Assembly: GCA_948938605.1 (NCBI GenBank)
Contig: CARAIG010000047.1
Span: 1 to 64,000, forward strand
Length of the DNA: 64,000 nucleotides
Direction of reading: 5' to 3'
Source of the DNA: an uncultured Eubacteriales bacterium
Lineage (GTDB): Bacteria; Bacillota; Clostridia; Christensenellales; CAG-314
Shown piece by piece: positions 1 to 9,474 of the stretch; within the stretch, counting starts at the first letter, position 1; each line of letters opens with the position of its first letter. The notes beneath the pieces were generated by a model, which did not search any database, was not told the DNA's origin, and was given only the letters and a program-made list of their open reading frames with translations. Made by a program: the position numbers and the translations under genes.

Positions 1-14
1 CGCTCTTCCGATCT
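1..14. other. Illumina adapter remnant
   Basis: The first 14 bases match the end of the Illumina TruSeq adapter (reverse complement begins AGATCGGAAGAGC). The secA reading frame is natural up to about base 15 and then enters the adapter. This is a sequencing artefact at a contig edge, not genomic DNA. Confidence 0.95.
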
Positions 15-2066
15 CTGATTGTTTACGTCGTCGTATTGAAGTACGTTTTTGCGTCCCGAAAAATGCAAACCTTCAATACGCTTTTGCGCCGATTCGATTG
101 CTTTGGTTAGCGGGCGCGCTTCCATAGGCTCGTCATCGCGGAAATTGACAAACGTCATAATCCTTTTTATCATTTCGCCGCCGAATATACGCGCCATATC
201 GTCTTCGGTGGAAATGTAAAATATGCTTGTGCCGGGGTCGCCTTGACGTCCTGCGCGTCCGCGCAACTGGTCGTCGATACGACGGGAATCGTGACGTTCG
301 GTACCTATTACGCACAAACCGCCTGCGGCTATTACTTTTTCCTTTTCGGCGTCCGTTTCCTTTTTATACTTTGCCACAAGTTCGTGGAAAGTCTGTTTAA
401 GTTGTTCGGTCTGTTCGTCACCCTTAACAAAACTCGTCGACGCTTCGATTTGTTCGTCTTCGTAGCCTAAACGCTTCATTTCCAGTTTTGCCAAAAACTC
501 GGGGTTTCCGCCAAGCAAAATGTCCGTTCCGCGTCCCGCCATATTGGTGGCTATCGTAACCGCGCCCAGACGTCCTGCTTGCGCAATAATTTCCGCTTCG
601 CGCTTGTGGAATTTAGCATTAAGTATTTGGTATTTTATGCCTGCGGCATCGAGCAATTTTGCAAGTTCTTCACTCTTTTCGACGGTTACCGTACCTATAA
701 GTACGGGCTGTCCGCTAGCGTTGCGCTTTTTAACTTCTTCGACTATCGCTTTGAGTTTGCCTTGACGCGTAGCGAAAATAAGGTCGGGTTTGTCCTGACG
801 CACCATAGGCAAATTGGTAGGAATTGCAACTACGTCGATGTTGTATATAGTATTAAATTCCTGTTCCTCGGTTTTGGCTGTACCCGTCATACCGCTAAGC
901 TTGTGATACAGACGGAAGTAGTTTTGGAAAGTGATTGTGGCAAGAGTTTTGTTTTCCTCCTTAATCGTCACGTGTTCCTTGGCTTCGATAGCTTGGTGCA
1001 AACCGCCGCTGTAACGGCGTCCTTCCATTTTACGTCCCGTAAAGGAGTCAACGATTAAAATTTCGCCCTTTTCCACAATGTAATCGTCGTCGCGACGCAT
1101 AATTGCGTGAGCCTTTAAAGCATTGTTGATGTAATGGTTAATTTCGGTATTTTCCGGCGCAGACAAGTTGTCCACTTTAAAAAACCGTTCCGCCTTTTTA
1201 ACGCCCCTATCGGTAAGTCGCGCAGTTTTTTGTTTGCGGTCCACTACATAGTCGCCGTTAGGTTCGGTTTCGTTATCTTCCGTTTTGCCTTCCTGATCGA
1301 CATTGGTGGAATTTTGCAAAGTGCAGGCAAAGCGGTTGGCTGTAACATACATATCACTCGACTTACCGCTAGGTCCCGAAATGATTAAAGGAGTACGCGC
1401 TTCGTCGATCAAAATGCTGTCCACTTCGTCGATAATAACAAAATTCAATCCGCGCTGCACGCAGTTTGCTCGCGCGGTAGACATATTGTCCCTAAGGTAG
1501 TCGAAACCGAATTCGTTATTCGTTCCGTAAGTGATGTCACAGTTGTATGCGGCGCGTTTTTCGCGAGCGGTCATTTTGTTTAACGTAACGCCGACGGTTA
1601 AACCTAAAAAGCGGAAAACCTTGCCCATCCACTCCATATCGCGGACGGCAAGATACTCGTTAACGGTAATGATGTGAACGCCCTTGCCCGTTAAAGCGTT
1701 TAAGTACGCAGGCAACGTTTCGGTCAATGTTTTGCCTTCGCCCGTTGCCATTTGACAAATACGTCCTTGGTGCAACGCTATACCGCCCAAAACCTGAACG
1801 TGGAAATGACGCTGCCTAAGCACACGCTTGCTTGCTTCGCGGCATACGGCGTAAGCATCGGGAAGCAACTTTTCCAACGCTTCCCTGTCGTCGCACTTTT
1901 CCTTTTCTTTAAGTTCAACGTATCTGTTTTTAAGAATTTGCGTTTGCCCCGACAATTCGTCGTCGGTCATATTAATATATTCCGATTCCTTTTGTTCTAC
2001 CAACTTCGCTATCTTTTCGAGTTTTTTGACGGCGACGGCGTTGGAATGACCGTATGGATCTCTCAT
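15..2066 (-). CDS. secA: SecA preprotein translocase ATPase (3' end missing)
   Basis: SecA is the cytoplasmic ATPase that drives unfolded preproteins through SecYEG. About 684 N-terminal residues are present, running off the left edge. The frame is not closed by a stop because it enters the adapter. Visible features are [11 protein letters not shown] followed by the Walker A segment ATGEGKT near residue 100, [41 protein letters not shown], and [22 protein letters not shown] of the second RecA fold. It stops inside the conserved LQYDDV motif, so the helical wing and C-terminal zinc tail are lost. The ATG at 2066 has AAGGAG seven bases upstream. It follows recD2 on the same strand after a 138-bp AT-rich gap with no clear promoter or terminator. 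Confidence 0.97.
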
Positions 2067-2204
2067 ATAATTCTCCTTAAAATAACCATTATTACGGCAA
2101 TGTTTTTAAATTGTTAAACTTGCACGTATTTTACAGTATCGATAATATATTATTTTATCACAAAACTTACGCTACGGCAAGTTTACCGTAATTACTTTAC
2201 AAAA

Positions 2205-4487
2205 CTACTTGTCGTCGTTTTCCGATTGTTCCCGCGATGCAGCGGTACTGAAATAACGTTGATGCATAGCGTTTTCTTCCTTTAAAAACCTGCACAAATT
2301 AGTGGATCGGGCGGCGACGTAATTGTTGCGTATCATCATTGCCAATATGCTTTTGCTGCCCACTATAACCACTGCACGCTTAGCACGGGTAATTGCAGTA
2401 TACAATAAATTTTTGTTGATAATTTGCGGCGGACCGCTAACCAACGGAACTACCACGACGGGAAATTCGCTGCCTTGACTTTTGTGTATCGTAATGGCAT
2501 ACGCCAATTGCAAATCGGACAAATCCGCATTTGTATACATTGCCAAACGGTTGTCGTCAAACAACACCGTCAAAGTACCAGCCCCGCGGTCGATAGATTT
2601 GACTACACCGATATCGCCGTTAAACACTCCCGAACTTTCCTCGGTGGTGCCGTCTTCAAGGTAACGTCTGTACGGCAGTTCGTAGTTGTTTACCGTCTGC
2701 ATAACCCTATCACCTACGCGGATAACCGTTTTGCCCGACATCATTTCCTGCTTGCCGTACATACGGGGGTTAAGCGACTGTTGTAAACGGACGTTTAGGT
2801 TGTCTACGCCCGCAACGCCGTTTTTTAACGGTCCCAATACTTGAATTTCGGACGATGGCAAATTTGTAAACTTAGGAAGCCTTGTAGTTACAAGTTCGAC
2901 AACGGTATTGGATACTTGCTGCATATCGGTATACGGCATTACGAAAAAGTCGCGGCTGCGGTTGTTGATTTCGGGCATCTTGCCTTGATTGATAAGGTGT
3001 GCGTTGGTTACAATCAAACTGTCGTCCGACTGACGGTAAATGTGCGAAAGGTAGCGTATTTCCACCACTCCGCTGCGTATAATATCCGCAAGCACGTTGC
3101 CAGCGCCGACGCTAGGAAGTTGATCCTTGTCGCCCACCATAATTATGCGTGTGCCGCTGTCCAAAGCAGACAGCAAACTGTACATTACCGATACGTCCAC
3201 CATAGACATTTCGTCGACGACTATCACGTCGCAAGGCAAAGTATTGTAACGGTTATACTTAAATTGCGGTCGGTCCCCCTTGACTTCGTAACCTAGCAAA
3301 CGGTGAATGGTTTTAGCTTCCTTGCCGATTGCCTGCGACATACGCTTTGCCGCCCTGCCCGTAGGCGCGCAAAACTCCATACGCAAACCGTGCGAAGTAA
3401 GGACATCCGCAATACAGTTGATAATTGTAGTTTTACCCGTACCCGGACCGCCGGTGATTACCGTTACGCCGTTGATTAAGGCGGACTTTACCGCGCCTAA
3501 TTGTCCCGCGTGAAAAGTAATTTTGTTATTGCGCTCAAATTCCGCAATCAAAGTATCCGCATCGATTGCAATACGCTTTGCATCGTGATTTAACTCTATT
3601 AGGCGCGAAGCAATACTTTTTTCCAACTTGTAGTATTTATTCAACGCTACACAGCGGACGTTATCCAATTCGAACACTTGAATAAGGGGTTCCAACACCA
3701 GTTTTGTAATAGTGTTTTCCACAAGCTGTCCGCGTTCAACCAAATCCACTTCCAAAATTTCGCTGCACGCCTGCACTAAATCGTCCAACGTCATATACGT
3801 ATTGCCGTGCTTATCGGCGGATTCTTTAAGTTGGTAAATAATTGCCGCCCTTACGCGAAACTCGCCCGTAGCGTCGACACCCATACTTTGAGCTATTTTG
3901 TCCGCAGTAAGGAAACCTATTCCGTCAACGTCGTCTATTAAACGGTACGGATTGGCAAGTACAAGCGACTTGGTTTCGTCCTTGTAGATATTGTATATTT
4001 TTACCGCCAAATTTGTTGTTATACCGTAACTTTGCAAAAACATTATTTGCTGCTGCATACTTTTAAGTTCGGCAACGGCGTTGGAAATGTCCATTGCTTT
4101 CCTTTGGGATATTCCCTTTACCTTGACAAGCAGCATAGGATTGTTTTCGATTACGCTAAACGTGTCATCGCCGAACTTGTCGTAAATGTTATTGGCGGTA
4201 ACTTCGCCCACGCCCTTGATTAAACCGCTGCTTAGATACTTAACTATGCCCGCTCGGCTGGTAGGGTCGCTCATAGTATACGACTCGACAACAAGCTGTT
4301 CGCCGTAACGGTTGTGAACGCTTACCTTTCCGTTTAAGGTTAGTACGGCTCCGACGGACAGCGTAGGAAAACTACCGACGCATACAATATCGTTTCCGTC
4401 GGTGCAATCTAAACTGAACACAGTATAACCGTTGTCTTCGTTGCGGAAAATTATGCCCGCAACCGTTCCTTTTACGCTAAGTTCCAA
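2205..4487 (-). CDS. recD2: RecD2-type ATP-dependent 5'-3' DNA helicase
   Basis: A 760-residue superfamily 1B helicase of the RecD2/YrrC type, which acts in DNA repair and replication-fork maintenance without RecBC. It has the N-terminal OB-like segment beginning ELSVKGTVAGI, helix-hairpin-helix-like repeats (residues about 80-200), Walker A GGPGTGKTT near residue 345, Walker B VVDEMSMVD, motif III VGDKDQLPSVGAG, and the C-terminal UvrD-like part with AYAITIHKSQGSEF and YTAITRAK. The start is a TTG at 4487, preceded by AAAGGAAA; no in-frame ATG is near. It begins 33 bp after metK on the same strand, so it probably shares the riboswitch-controlled transcript. That link is inferred from spacing. 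Confidence 0.95.
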   Translation of the reverse strand: MELSVKGTVAGIIFRNEDNGYTVFSLDCTDGNDIVCVGSFPTLSVGAVLTLNGKVSVHNRYGEQLVVESYTMSDPTSRAGIVKYLSSGLIKGVGEVTANNIYDKFGDDTFSVIENNPMLLVKVKGISQRKAMDISNAVAELKSMQQQIMFLQSYGITTNLAVKIYNIYKDETKSLVLANPYRLIDDVDGIGFLTADKIAQSMGVDATGEFRVRAAIIYQLKESADKHGNTYMTLDDLVQACSEILEVDLVERGQLVENTITKLVLEPLIQVFELDNVRCVALNKYYKLEKSIASRLIELNHDAKRIAIDADTLIAEFERNNKITFHAGQLGAVKSALINGVTVITGGPGTGKTTIINCIADVLTSHGLRMEFCAPTGRAAKRMSQAIGKEAKTIHRLLGYEVKGDRPQFKYNRYNTLPCDVIVVDEMSMVDVSVMYSLLSALDSGTRIIMVGDKDQLPSVGAGNVLADIIRSGVVEIRYLSHIYRQSDDSLIVTNAHLINQGKMPEINNRSRDFFVMPYTDMQQVSNTVVELVTTRLPKFTNLPSSEIQVLGPLKNGVAGVDNLNVRLQQSLNPRMYGKQEMMSGKTVIRVGDRVMQTVNNYELPYRRYLEDGTTEESSGVFNGDIGVVKSIDRGAGTLTVLFDDNRLAMYTNADLSDLQLAYAITIHKSQGSEFPVVVVPLVSGPPQIINKNLLYTAITRAKRAVVIVGSKSILAMMIRNNYVAARSTNLCRFLKEENAMHQRYFSTAASREQSENDDK

Positions 4488-4520
4488 AGTATCGTTTCCT
4501 TTATACGAAAATCTTTTATA

Positions 4521-5708
4521 TTACTTGTTTAAATGTTTTTTTAAATCGTTTACTTTGTCAAGCTGTTCCCAAGGGAAATCAGTTCTTCCGAAATGTCCGT
4601 AACTTGCAGTAGCAAGGTAAATAGGACGCTGCAATTGGAATTTGTCGATAATGGCGCGGGGGCGCAAGTCGAATTCGTCCGATATTATTGACGACATTAC
4701 GCTATCCGAAACTTTGCCCGTACCGAAAGTGTTTACGTCTACCGAAACGGGTTTGCTGCGACCTATCGCATAAGAAATTTGCAGTTGGATTTTGTCCGCA
4801 AGTCCTGCCGCTACGATATTTTTGCAAATGTAACGCGCCATATACGTTGCCGAACGGTCTACCTTGGTAGGGTCCTTTCCGCTGAACGCGCCGCCGCCAT
4901 GAGCGCAGTATCCGCCGTAAGTGTCGACAATGATTTTACGTCCAGTAAGACCGCTGTCGGCAGCGGGACCACCTATTTCGAACCTGCCCGTCGGATTAAT
5001 GTAATACTTTGTTTCTTCGTCCAACAAATCGAGCGGCACTACTTGACGTATTACAAGGTTAATCATATCCTTTGCTATCGTTGCGCTGTCAACACTGGAA
5101 CTGTGCTGAGTGGACAAAACTATTGTGTCGACTCGGCAAGGCTTGTCGTTTTCGTCGTATTCGACGGTAACCTGACATTTGCCGTCGGGGCGAAGGTAAT
5201 CAACAAGATTATATTTGCGCACTTCCGCAAGACGTTGACTTATTTTGTGCGCAAGCATAATAGCCATAGGCATATATTCGGGAGTTTCGTTGCAGGCATA
5301 ACCGAACATCATTCCTTGGTCGCCTGCGCCGTACATATCCAGTATTTCGCCGCGGTTTTTGTATTCGTTGGAACGGTCTACGCCGAGAGCAATGTCGGGC
5401 GACTGTTTGTCCAACGAAATTATAACTCCGCAACTGTCGGCGTCAAAACCGTATTTAGCGCGTGTGTAACCGATACTGCGTACCGTATCGCGCACGATTG
5501 TTGCGTAATCCGTAACCGCAGTTGTTGTAATTTGTCCCATTACGAACACAGTACCGGTGCAGACCACAGTTTCGCACGCTACGCGCGCGTCGGGATCCTT
5601 GGCTAAAATAGCGTCCAGTATCGCGTCGGATATTTGGTCGCACATTTTGTCGGGATGCCCTTCGGTTACGCTTTCGGACGTAAAAAATCTGTGCTTGGTG
5701 TTTTTCAT
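4521..5708 (-). CDS. metK: S-adenosylmethionine synthetase
   Basis: MetK makes S-adenosylmethionine from methionine and ATP. The 395-residue protein shows [20 protein letters not shown] at the N-terminus, [12 protein letters not shown] (the signature hexapeptide region), [18 protein letters not shown], and [16 protein letters not shown]. The start is the ATG at 5708 with GGAGGA upstream. The frame is open for 44 more codons, to 5840, but that stretch lies in the expression platform and P1 helix of a SAM-I riboswitch and is not translated. Regulation is by SAM-dependent transcription termination upstream. It is followed 33 bp later by recD2. Confidence 0.98.
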   Translation of the reverse strand: MKNTKHRFFTSESVTEGHPDKMCDQISDAILDAILAKDPDARVACETVVCTGTVFVMGQITTTAVTDYATIVRDTVRSIGYTRAKYGFDADSCGVIISLDKQSPDIALGVDRSNEYKNRGEILDMYGAGDQGMMFGYACNETPEYMPMAIMLAHKISQRLAEVRKYNLVDYLRPDGKCQVTVEYDENDKPCRVDTIVLSTQHSSSVDSATIAKDMINLVIRQVVPLDLLDEETKYYINPTGRFEIGGPAADSGLTGRKIIVDTYGGYCAHGGGAFSGKDPTKVDRSATYMARYICKNIVAAGLADKIQLQISYAIGRSKPVSVDVNTFGTGKVSDSVMSSIISDEFDLRPRAIIDKFQLQRPIYLATASYGHFGRTDFPWEQLDKVNDLKKHLNK

Positions 5709-5781
5709 TTTAATTTTTCCTCCGTCAAATAATTTGTTTGACGCAAAATGCGTCAAACCTATCGAAGGCGGGGATTGCAAC

Positions 5782-5814
5782 AAAAAGGTCTTGTCCATAG
5801 CAATAGACAAGACC
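5782..5814 (-). terminator. Attenuator terminator of the metK riboswitch
   Basis: On the minus strand a 9-bp stem (GGTCTTGTC pairing with GACAAGACC) is followed by TTTTT. It lies between the SAM-I aptamer and the metK start, the normal place for the SAM-dependent terminator of an S-box leader. Confidence 0.9.
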
Positions 5815-5835
5815 GCAATTATCGCTTTTCGCCGT

Positions 5836-5933
5836 CCCATCTTTCAAGGTTGCCCCTTGCGGAATTTAGCACCTAACTTTATTTTAGGTTGCTGTAACTT
5901 CACCGAGTCCGTCTCTCCGTTACTCTCGATAGG
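5836..5933 (-). promoter_or_regulatory. SAM-I (S-box) riboswitch aptamer upstream of metK
   Basis: The minus strand carries the S-box landmarks in order: CCTATCGAGAG, GGAGAGAC, GTGAAG, CAGCAACC, AAAGTTAGGTGCTAAATTCC and GAAAGATGGG. P1 closes as CCTATC with GATGGG (T-G wobble). Binding of S-adenosylmethionine is known for this class and turns the downstream gene off by termination. The attenuator hairpin follows at 5782-5814. Confidence 0.95.
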
Positions 5934-5941
5934 TTGCATTA

Positions 5942-5970
5942 ATTGTACCACTAACATCTGTGATTGTCAA
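5942..5970 (-). promoter_or_regulatory. metK promoter
   Basis: TTGACA (5965-5970) and TACAAT (5942-5947) on the minus strand with exactly 17 bp between, and TGG immediately before the -10 box. Transcription would start about 5935, at the base of the riboswitch. Confidence 0.92.
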
Positions 5971-6051
5971 CAATACGTAAAAAAATATTAACTTTCACTC
6001 TCGGCAGGCAACGCAGCTTCGCCGTCGACGTTTCCGTCGGCAGATAGACCG

Positions 6052-7434
6052 CTACCCCCCCCCCTTGACGTTTTTGCGTTTAAACTTGACAAATACAATT
6101 ACATTCATTAACGCAAACAATCCTACAAGGGCAGCAAGGGTTATTAAACTTGCCGTCATACCGCCTGCGGCATAACCTGCAAGCAACAGCATCGGAAAGC
6201 CGAACGCCATAGCCGGAACGCTTTGCATAATAAGGTTGTTTGCAGCGGGCGTTTGGAACTTGGGATCGATTTCACGCAAGAGAATCATACCTGTGCTTGC
6301 AGTACCCGTAAGCATACCGAACAAGGACACCATTGCTTGATAACGGTACGTCGGATAAAGCCTTTTGCATACGATGTTCAAATATACAAACGTGACGGCT
6401 GTACCGAATACGCACAATAAAAGTAACGGCAGCCAAAGTTTTTGTATTACGTCGAACTTTATTGCGGAAATACCTGCAAGAATCATCATATCGAACACAA
6501 AGCCCGAAATACGGTTCATCATATAATTGTTGATATAATCGTGCTTCATTATGTTGCGTTTGCGCAACAGCTGAATTATCTTTTTAACCAACAATGCAAA
6601 CAAAGTACCGAACAGGAAGTTAAATCCCCAAATAAGCGGCTTTAACGTTTTTTCGCCGAAGTTGCCCATAATACCGGTATCGATGATTGCCGTAATACCC
6701 CACATAAGCAAAAACGTAATGAGATACGTACCCATAACTATTGCAACTTGAACGGTAAACTTGTCGATAGAATCGGACAGTGGAATGTCATTGGGCGAAT
6801 CCGCTTGTTCGATGACTTCGGAATACTCCCCTTCCACAACGTCCAAAAGACGGTTTTTGCGTTTGAGAATATTAAGATAAATAACGCCGACTATGCACGC
6901 AACCAAAAATCCTACGGTGGCTATTGTAAGCCCGAAACTTGCGCCTTCGAACAAACCGTGCTGAGCATACGTCGTACCGAAGTTGAGCGCTTGTCCCGGT
7001 CCTTGACCGAAGCCTAACGGCAACAGCAAACCTGCCGCGGGGATAAGCCCCGAAATAACCAAAGACAGCAATATGGTAATAACTATACCTACTATGCCTT
7101 GAATTAAATACGTGCCTACAACAACGGCGCCTGTTTTTATTACAATGCCCGTACCGTCCGACTTGTTTACGTTGCTTTTTAAAGCTATTGCAATAAAGCC
7201 GAATGCCAAGCAGTGATACGCAACCCCTTCCATAAAGGTAGCGTCGATAAAATTGTTTACGGCAGGAATAAACTTAAACAACAAAATTATAATTCCGCCG
7301 ACAACGGCGCTTGGAAGCAACGACTTGCGCACAAACGGAACAAGCCTGCGTATAGTGTTTCCCACAAGTGCGGCTACAAGCAAAATGCTTATTTGCACTA
7401 GCGCGGACCAAAACGAATAGTCCCATGTATTCAT
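6052..7434 (-). CDS. gltS: GltS-type sodium/glutamate symporter
   Basis: An inner-membrane protein of 460 residues with about ten to twelve hydrophobic segments. The motif FGQGPGQALNFGTTY near residue 145 and the duplicated inward-facing half are typical of the GltS (ESS) sodium:glutamate symporters. The start ATG at 7434 overlaps the stop of the upstream acyltransferase gene (ATGA), with AAGGAG upstream, so the two are translationally coupled. The last codons are a run of ten G (6055-6064) giving Gly-Gly-Gly and a TAG stop. One G fewer would add a plausible acidic tail ending at 5988 (see findings). The substrate is inferred from the family; citrate or other dicarboxylates cannot be excluded. 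Confidence 0.85.
   Translation of the reverse strand: MNTWDYSFWSALVQISILLVAALVGNTIRRLVPFVRKSLLPSAVVGGIIILLFKFIPAVNNFIDATFMEGVAYHCLAFGFIAIALKSNVNKSDGTGIVIKTGAVVVGTYLIQGIVGIVITILLSLVISGLIPAAGLLLPLGFGQGPGQALNFGTTYAQHGLFEGASFGLTIATVGFLVACIVGVIYLNILKRKNRLLDVVEGEYSEVIEQADSPNDIPLSDSIDKFTVQVAIVMGTYLITFLLMWGITAIIDTGIMGNFGEKTLKPLIWGFNFLFGTLFALLVKKIIQLLRKRNIMKHDYINNYMMNRISGFVFDMMILAGISAIKFDVIQKLWLPLLLLCVFGTAVTFVYLNIVCKRLYPTYRYQAMVSLFGMLTGTASTGMILLREIDPKFQTPAANNLIMQSVPAMAFGFPMLLLAGYAAGGMTASLITLAALVGLFALMNVIVFVKFKRKNVKGGG
6055..6064 (-). repeat. G10 homopolymer at the 3' end of gltS
   Basis: Ten consecutive C on the plus strand, read as G10 in gltS immediately before its TAG stop. Runs of this length are prone to slippage in cells and to error in sequencing. 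Confidence 0.95.
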
Positions 7435-8579
7435 AAATTAACTCCTTGATACAAATGTAAATACTTAACGGGACAAAACTTGTCGTCGCCCGTAATTTGA
7501 TAAGTTATACCGTCAACGTAAAATTCAAACTTGTTTTTGCGCACAATGGCGAAACCGCTCATATCGCCATACAAAAACCGAGTTTCGATACGCTTAGACG
7601 AAAAAGTTATCCCTTCCGTATCTGCGCTTACGCTGCCTTTGGCAAGACGTTTTTTACGTTTTCCACCGCCGCTTCGGTACAGTTCGGTTGCATTATCCGC
7701 AATAACCGTTCCCGTAGACGTTTGCGCAATTCGGCGCATTTCGTCACGCTGCCATTCGTACCAAGGCAAAACGGTATCGAACTTGTCGGCAGGTTCGATG
7801 TGCAAGTCCTCGGTATATGTCCATTCGTTGTTGCAGTTTACGCATTTAAACTTAGTTCTTTTAGACGTTATTGTTGATATTTTACCGCAATGCGGACACA
7901 TATACAACGCCCTTTGGATATTTTCCGCACGGCGCTTGTTTTTAAACTTAACTCCGCTGTCCGCATCGTATACCGTAAGATTTTTGCAAACAAACTCATA
8001 CAATTGTTCGTTGGACATATTTTTAAATTCGTCGGGAGTTAAAACCGCCTTGACGTATCCGCACATTTTTCCTTTGCGAATTTTTGTTCCCCAACGCGGA
8101 TCCGAACCGTAACCGCCTTCGATATTATACAACACCAACGGCACATTGCACATTTTGACAAACTTAGATACGGCGTCGGTCATTTCCCACTGCGCTCCGC
8201 TTAAAGTACGGTTTCCTTCGGGGAAAATGCCTACCGCACCCCCTTCGCGCGCAACGCGTACACAATCGCGTATTGCGTGCATATCCATACCCGATTTCAT
8301 TTTAGGTATGGGCGCAACCAAAAATTTAATTATAGGCGTAGCAACGGGAATGTTAAACAAATCGTCGGTAGAGCAAAAATAAATAGGACATTTAAACGAC
8401 AGCGACGCAAAAAACGGATCCAATGCGGTTGTATGGTTTGACATCAACAAAAAAGGCGGTTTCAAACAGGACTTTTCCGCCTTGTAGTTATACCTTAATT
8501 TTGTATGAATTCCGAATATACCGCGCAAAACGGCAAAAACCGCTTTATGCCGCGTGCGCAACCATTTTCTTTTAGCCAT
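7431..8579 (-). CDS. PlsC-like 1-acylglycerol-3-phosphate acyltransferase with zinc ribbon
   Basis: A lysophospholipid acyltransferase-like protein of 382 residues. The acyltransferase domain (residues about 15-210) has the NHTTALDP block (HX4D) and the FPEGNRTLSG block. The family moves an acyl chain to lysophosphatidate at the inner face of the membrane. It is about 140 residues longer than a usual PlsC: residues about 230-265 form a CPHC...CVNC zinc-ribbon-like element, then a lysine-rich C-terminal domain. ATG at 8579 has only a weak AGAAG upstream. gltS overlaps its stop codon by 4 bases. The extra domain's role is unknown. Confidence 0.85.
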   Translation of the reverse strand: MAKRKWLRTRHKAVFAVLRGIFGIHTKLRYNYKAEKSCLKPPFLLMSNHTTALDPFFASLSFKCPIYFCSTDDLFNIPVATPIIKFLVAPIPKMKSGMDMHAIRDCVRVAREGGAVGIFPEGNRTLSGAQWEMTDAVSKFVKMCNVPLVLYNIEGGYGSDPRWGTKIRKGKMCGYVKAVLTPDEFKNMSNEQLYEFVCKNLTVYDADSGVKFKNKRRAENIQRALYMCPHCGKISTITSKRTKFKCVNCNNEWTYTEDLHIEPADKFDTVLPWYEWQRDEMRRIAQTSTGTVIADNATELYRSGGGKRKKRLAKGSVSADTEGITFSSKRIETRFLYGDMSGFAIVRKNKFEFYVDGITYQITGDDKFCPVKYLHLYQGVNL

Positions 8580-8711
8580 ATGTTTTTTTTTCTTCTTTTT
8601 GATTTGATTTTACCCAATATAACTGAAAACGGGTTGAAAATTTACAAGTTTATTTTAAGTAAAGATACCGTTAAAACAGTTTAAAACAAATCCGATACTT
8701 TACACAAAAAT

Positions 8712-9344
8712 TTAACGCTCGCCTAAATTGACCGACAACACGCGGTATTCGACAAAGCAATCGCATTGTCCCGCAGTAGTAAGATAGTATTGCGTTTTAC
8801 CGTCGTTAACCGTTACCGTTTGCCATTTTTGTTCCGTCGCGTCTGTTTGTTCGGGAATAAAAGTTTTGCCCCCGTCACGCTTAAACAACGCTTCCTTTGC
8901 CGTCCACAACTTGTTAGCGTACAATGCGCGGCGTTCGTCGGGCAACTGCCAAGCAAACGCTTGTTCGTTTTTGCACAGTATCCTGTTTTGCAACTTGACA
9001 TCGAAACGCGAAATATCGACTTTTTCGACATCTAAGCCTACGGGCTTGTCCGACAATGCAACCGCTACAATACAGCCGCTGTGAGTAAGGGAAAACTTGC
9101 AAACGTCACAACTCCACTTGCCGTTAACATCCAGCACAAAGTTTACATCACACAACTGCTTACGGTAAACGTCGCGCAATGCAATTTCTAGCAATTTAAA
9201 GGCGTAGTATTTGCTTTGACGGACGTTTACGTCCTTGCAGCAATCTATTTCCGCTTGACGCGCAGGCGGCATATAACCGCTTAAAACGTCAAATGGATAT
9301 TTGGCGGCAAAAACGTAAATTTTTTGTATCGGGTTGCTGTTCAT
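8712..9344 (-). CDS. Sfp-type 4'-phosphopantetheinyl transferase
   Basis: This enzyme moves phosphopantetheine from CoA to a carrier protein. The sequence has the two magnesium/CoA motifs of the family, VGLDVE (GxD) and KLWTAKEALFKRDG (W-x-x-KEA). With the ATG at 9344 the product is 210 residues, the normal Sfp size. A longer frame exists from a TTG at 9380, but that TTG is the -35 box of a promoter whose -10 box ends 7 bases before the ATG, so the mRNA is probably leaderless. No carrier-protein or NRPS genes are in the window, so the target could be either a fatty-acid ACP or a secondary-metabolite carrier. Confidence 0.85.
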   Translation of the reverse strand: MNSNPIQKIYVFAAKYPFDVLSGYMPPARQAEIDCCKDVNVRQSKYYAFKLLEIALRDVYRKQLCDVNFVLDVNGKWSCDVCKFSLTHSGCIVAVALSDKPVGLDVEKVDISRFDVKLQNRILCKNEQAFAWQLPDERRALYANKLWTAKEALFKRDGGKTFIPEQTDATEQKWQTVTVNDGKTQYYLTTAGQCDCFVEYRVLSVNLGER

Positions 9345-9351
9345 ATCGCTA

Positions 9352-9380
9352 AGAATACCATTTTTTTTTAAAACCGTCAA
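9352..9380 (-). promoter_or_regulatory. Promoter of the phosphopantetheinyl transferase gene (leaderless arrangement)
   Basis: TTGACG (9375-9380) and TATTCT (9352-9357) on the minus strand, 17 bp apart. Seven bases separate the -10 box from the ATG at 9344 and no Shine-Dalgarno is present. Confidence 0.65.
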
Positions 9381-9430
9381 TCTAATTGCCGTAACACACG
9401 CGAACGATGTAAGCCGAATACATCAAAATT

Positions 9431-9462
9431 AAAGCCCTTTGCAAAAATAAGCAAAGGACTTT
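9431..9462 (-). terminator. Terminator after the GPH symporter gene
   Basis: A 12-bp stem with one mismatch (AAAGTCCTTTGC with GCAAAGGGCTTT, minus strand) followed by a T-rich stretch. It is 13 bp beyond the symporter stop codon. Confidence 0.8.
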
Positions 9463-9474
9463 AAAGTAAATTTG

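Noticed and set aside
243..2117. Plus-strand open frames across secA
   Set aside because: They are antisense shadows; the minus strand encodes SecA with all its motifs.
5709..5840. 44-residue N-terminal extension of MetK
   Set aside because: It is encoded by the riboswitch P1 strand, expression platform and terminator; GGAGGA precedes the ATG at 5708.
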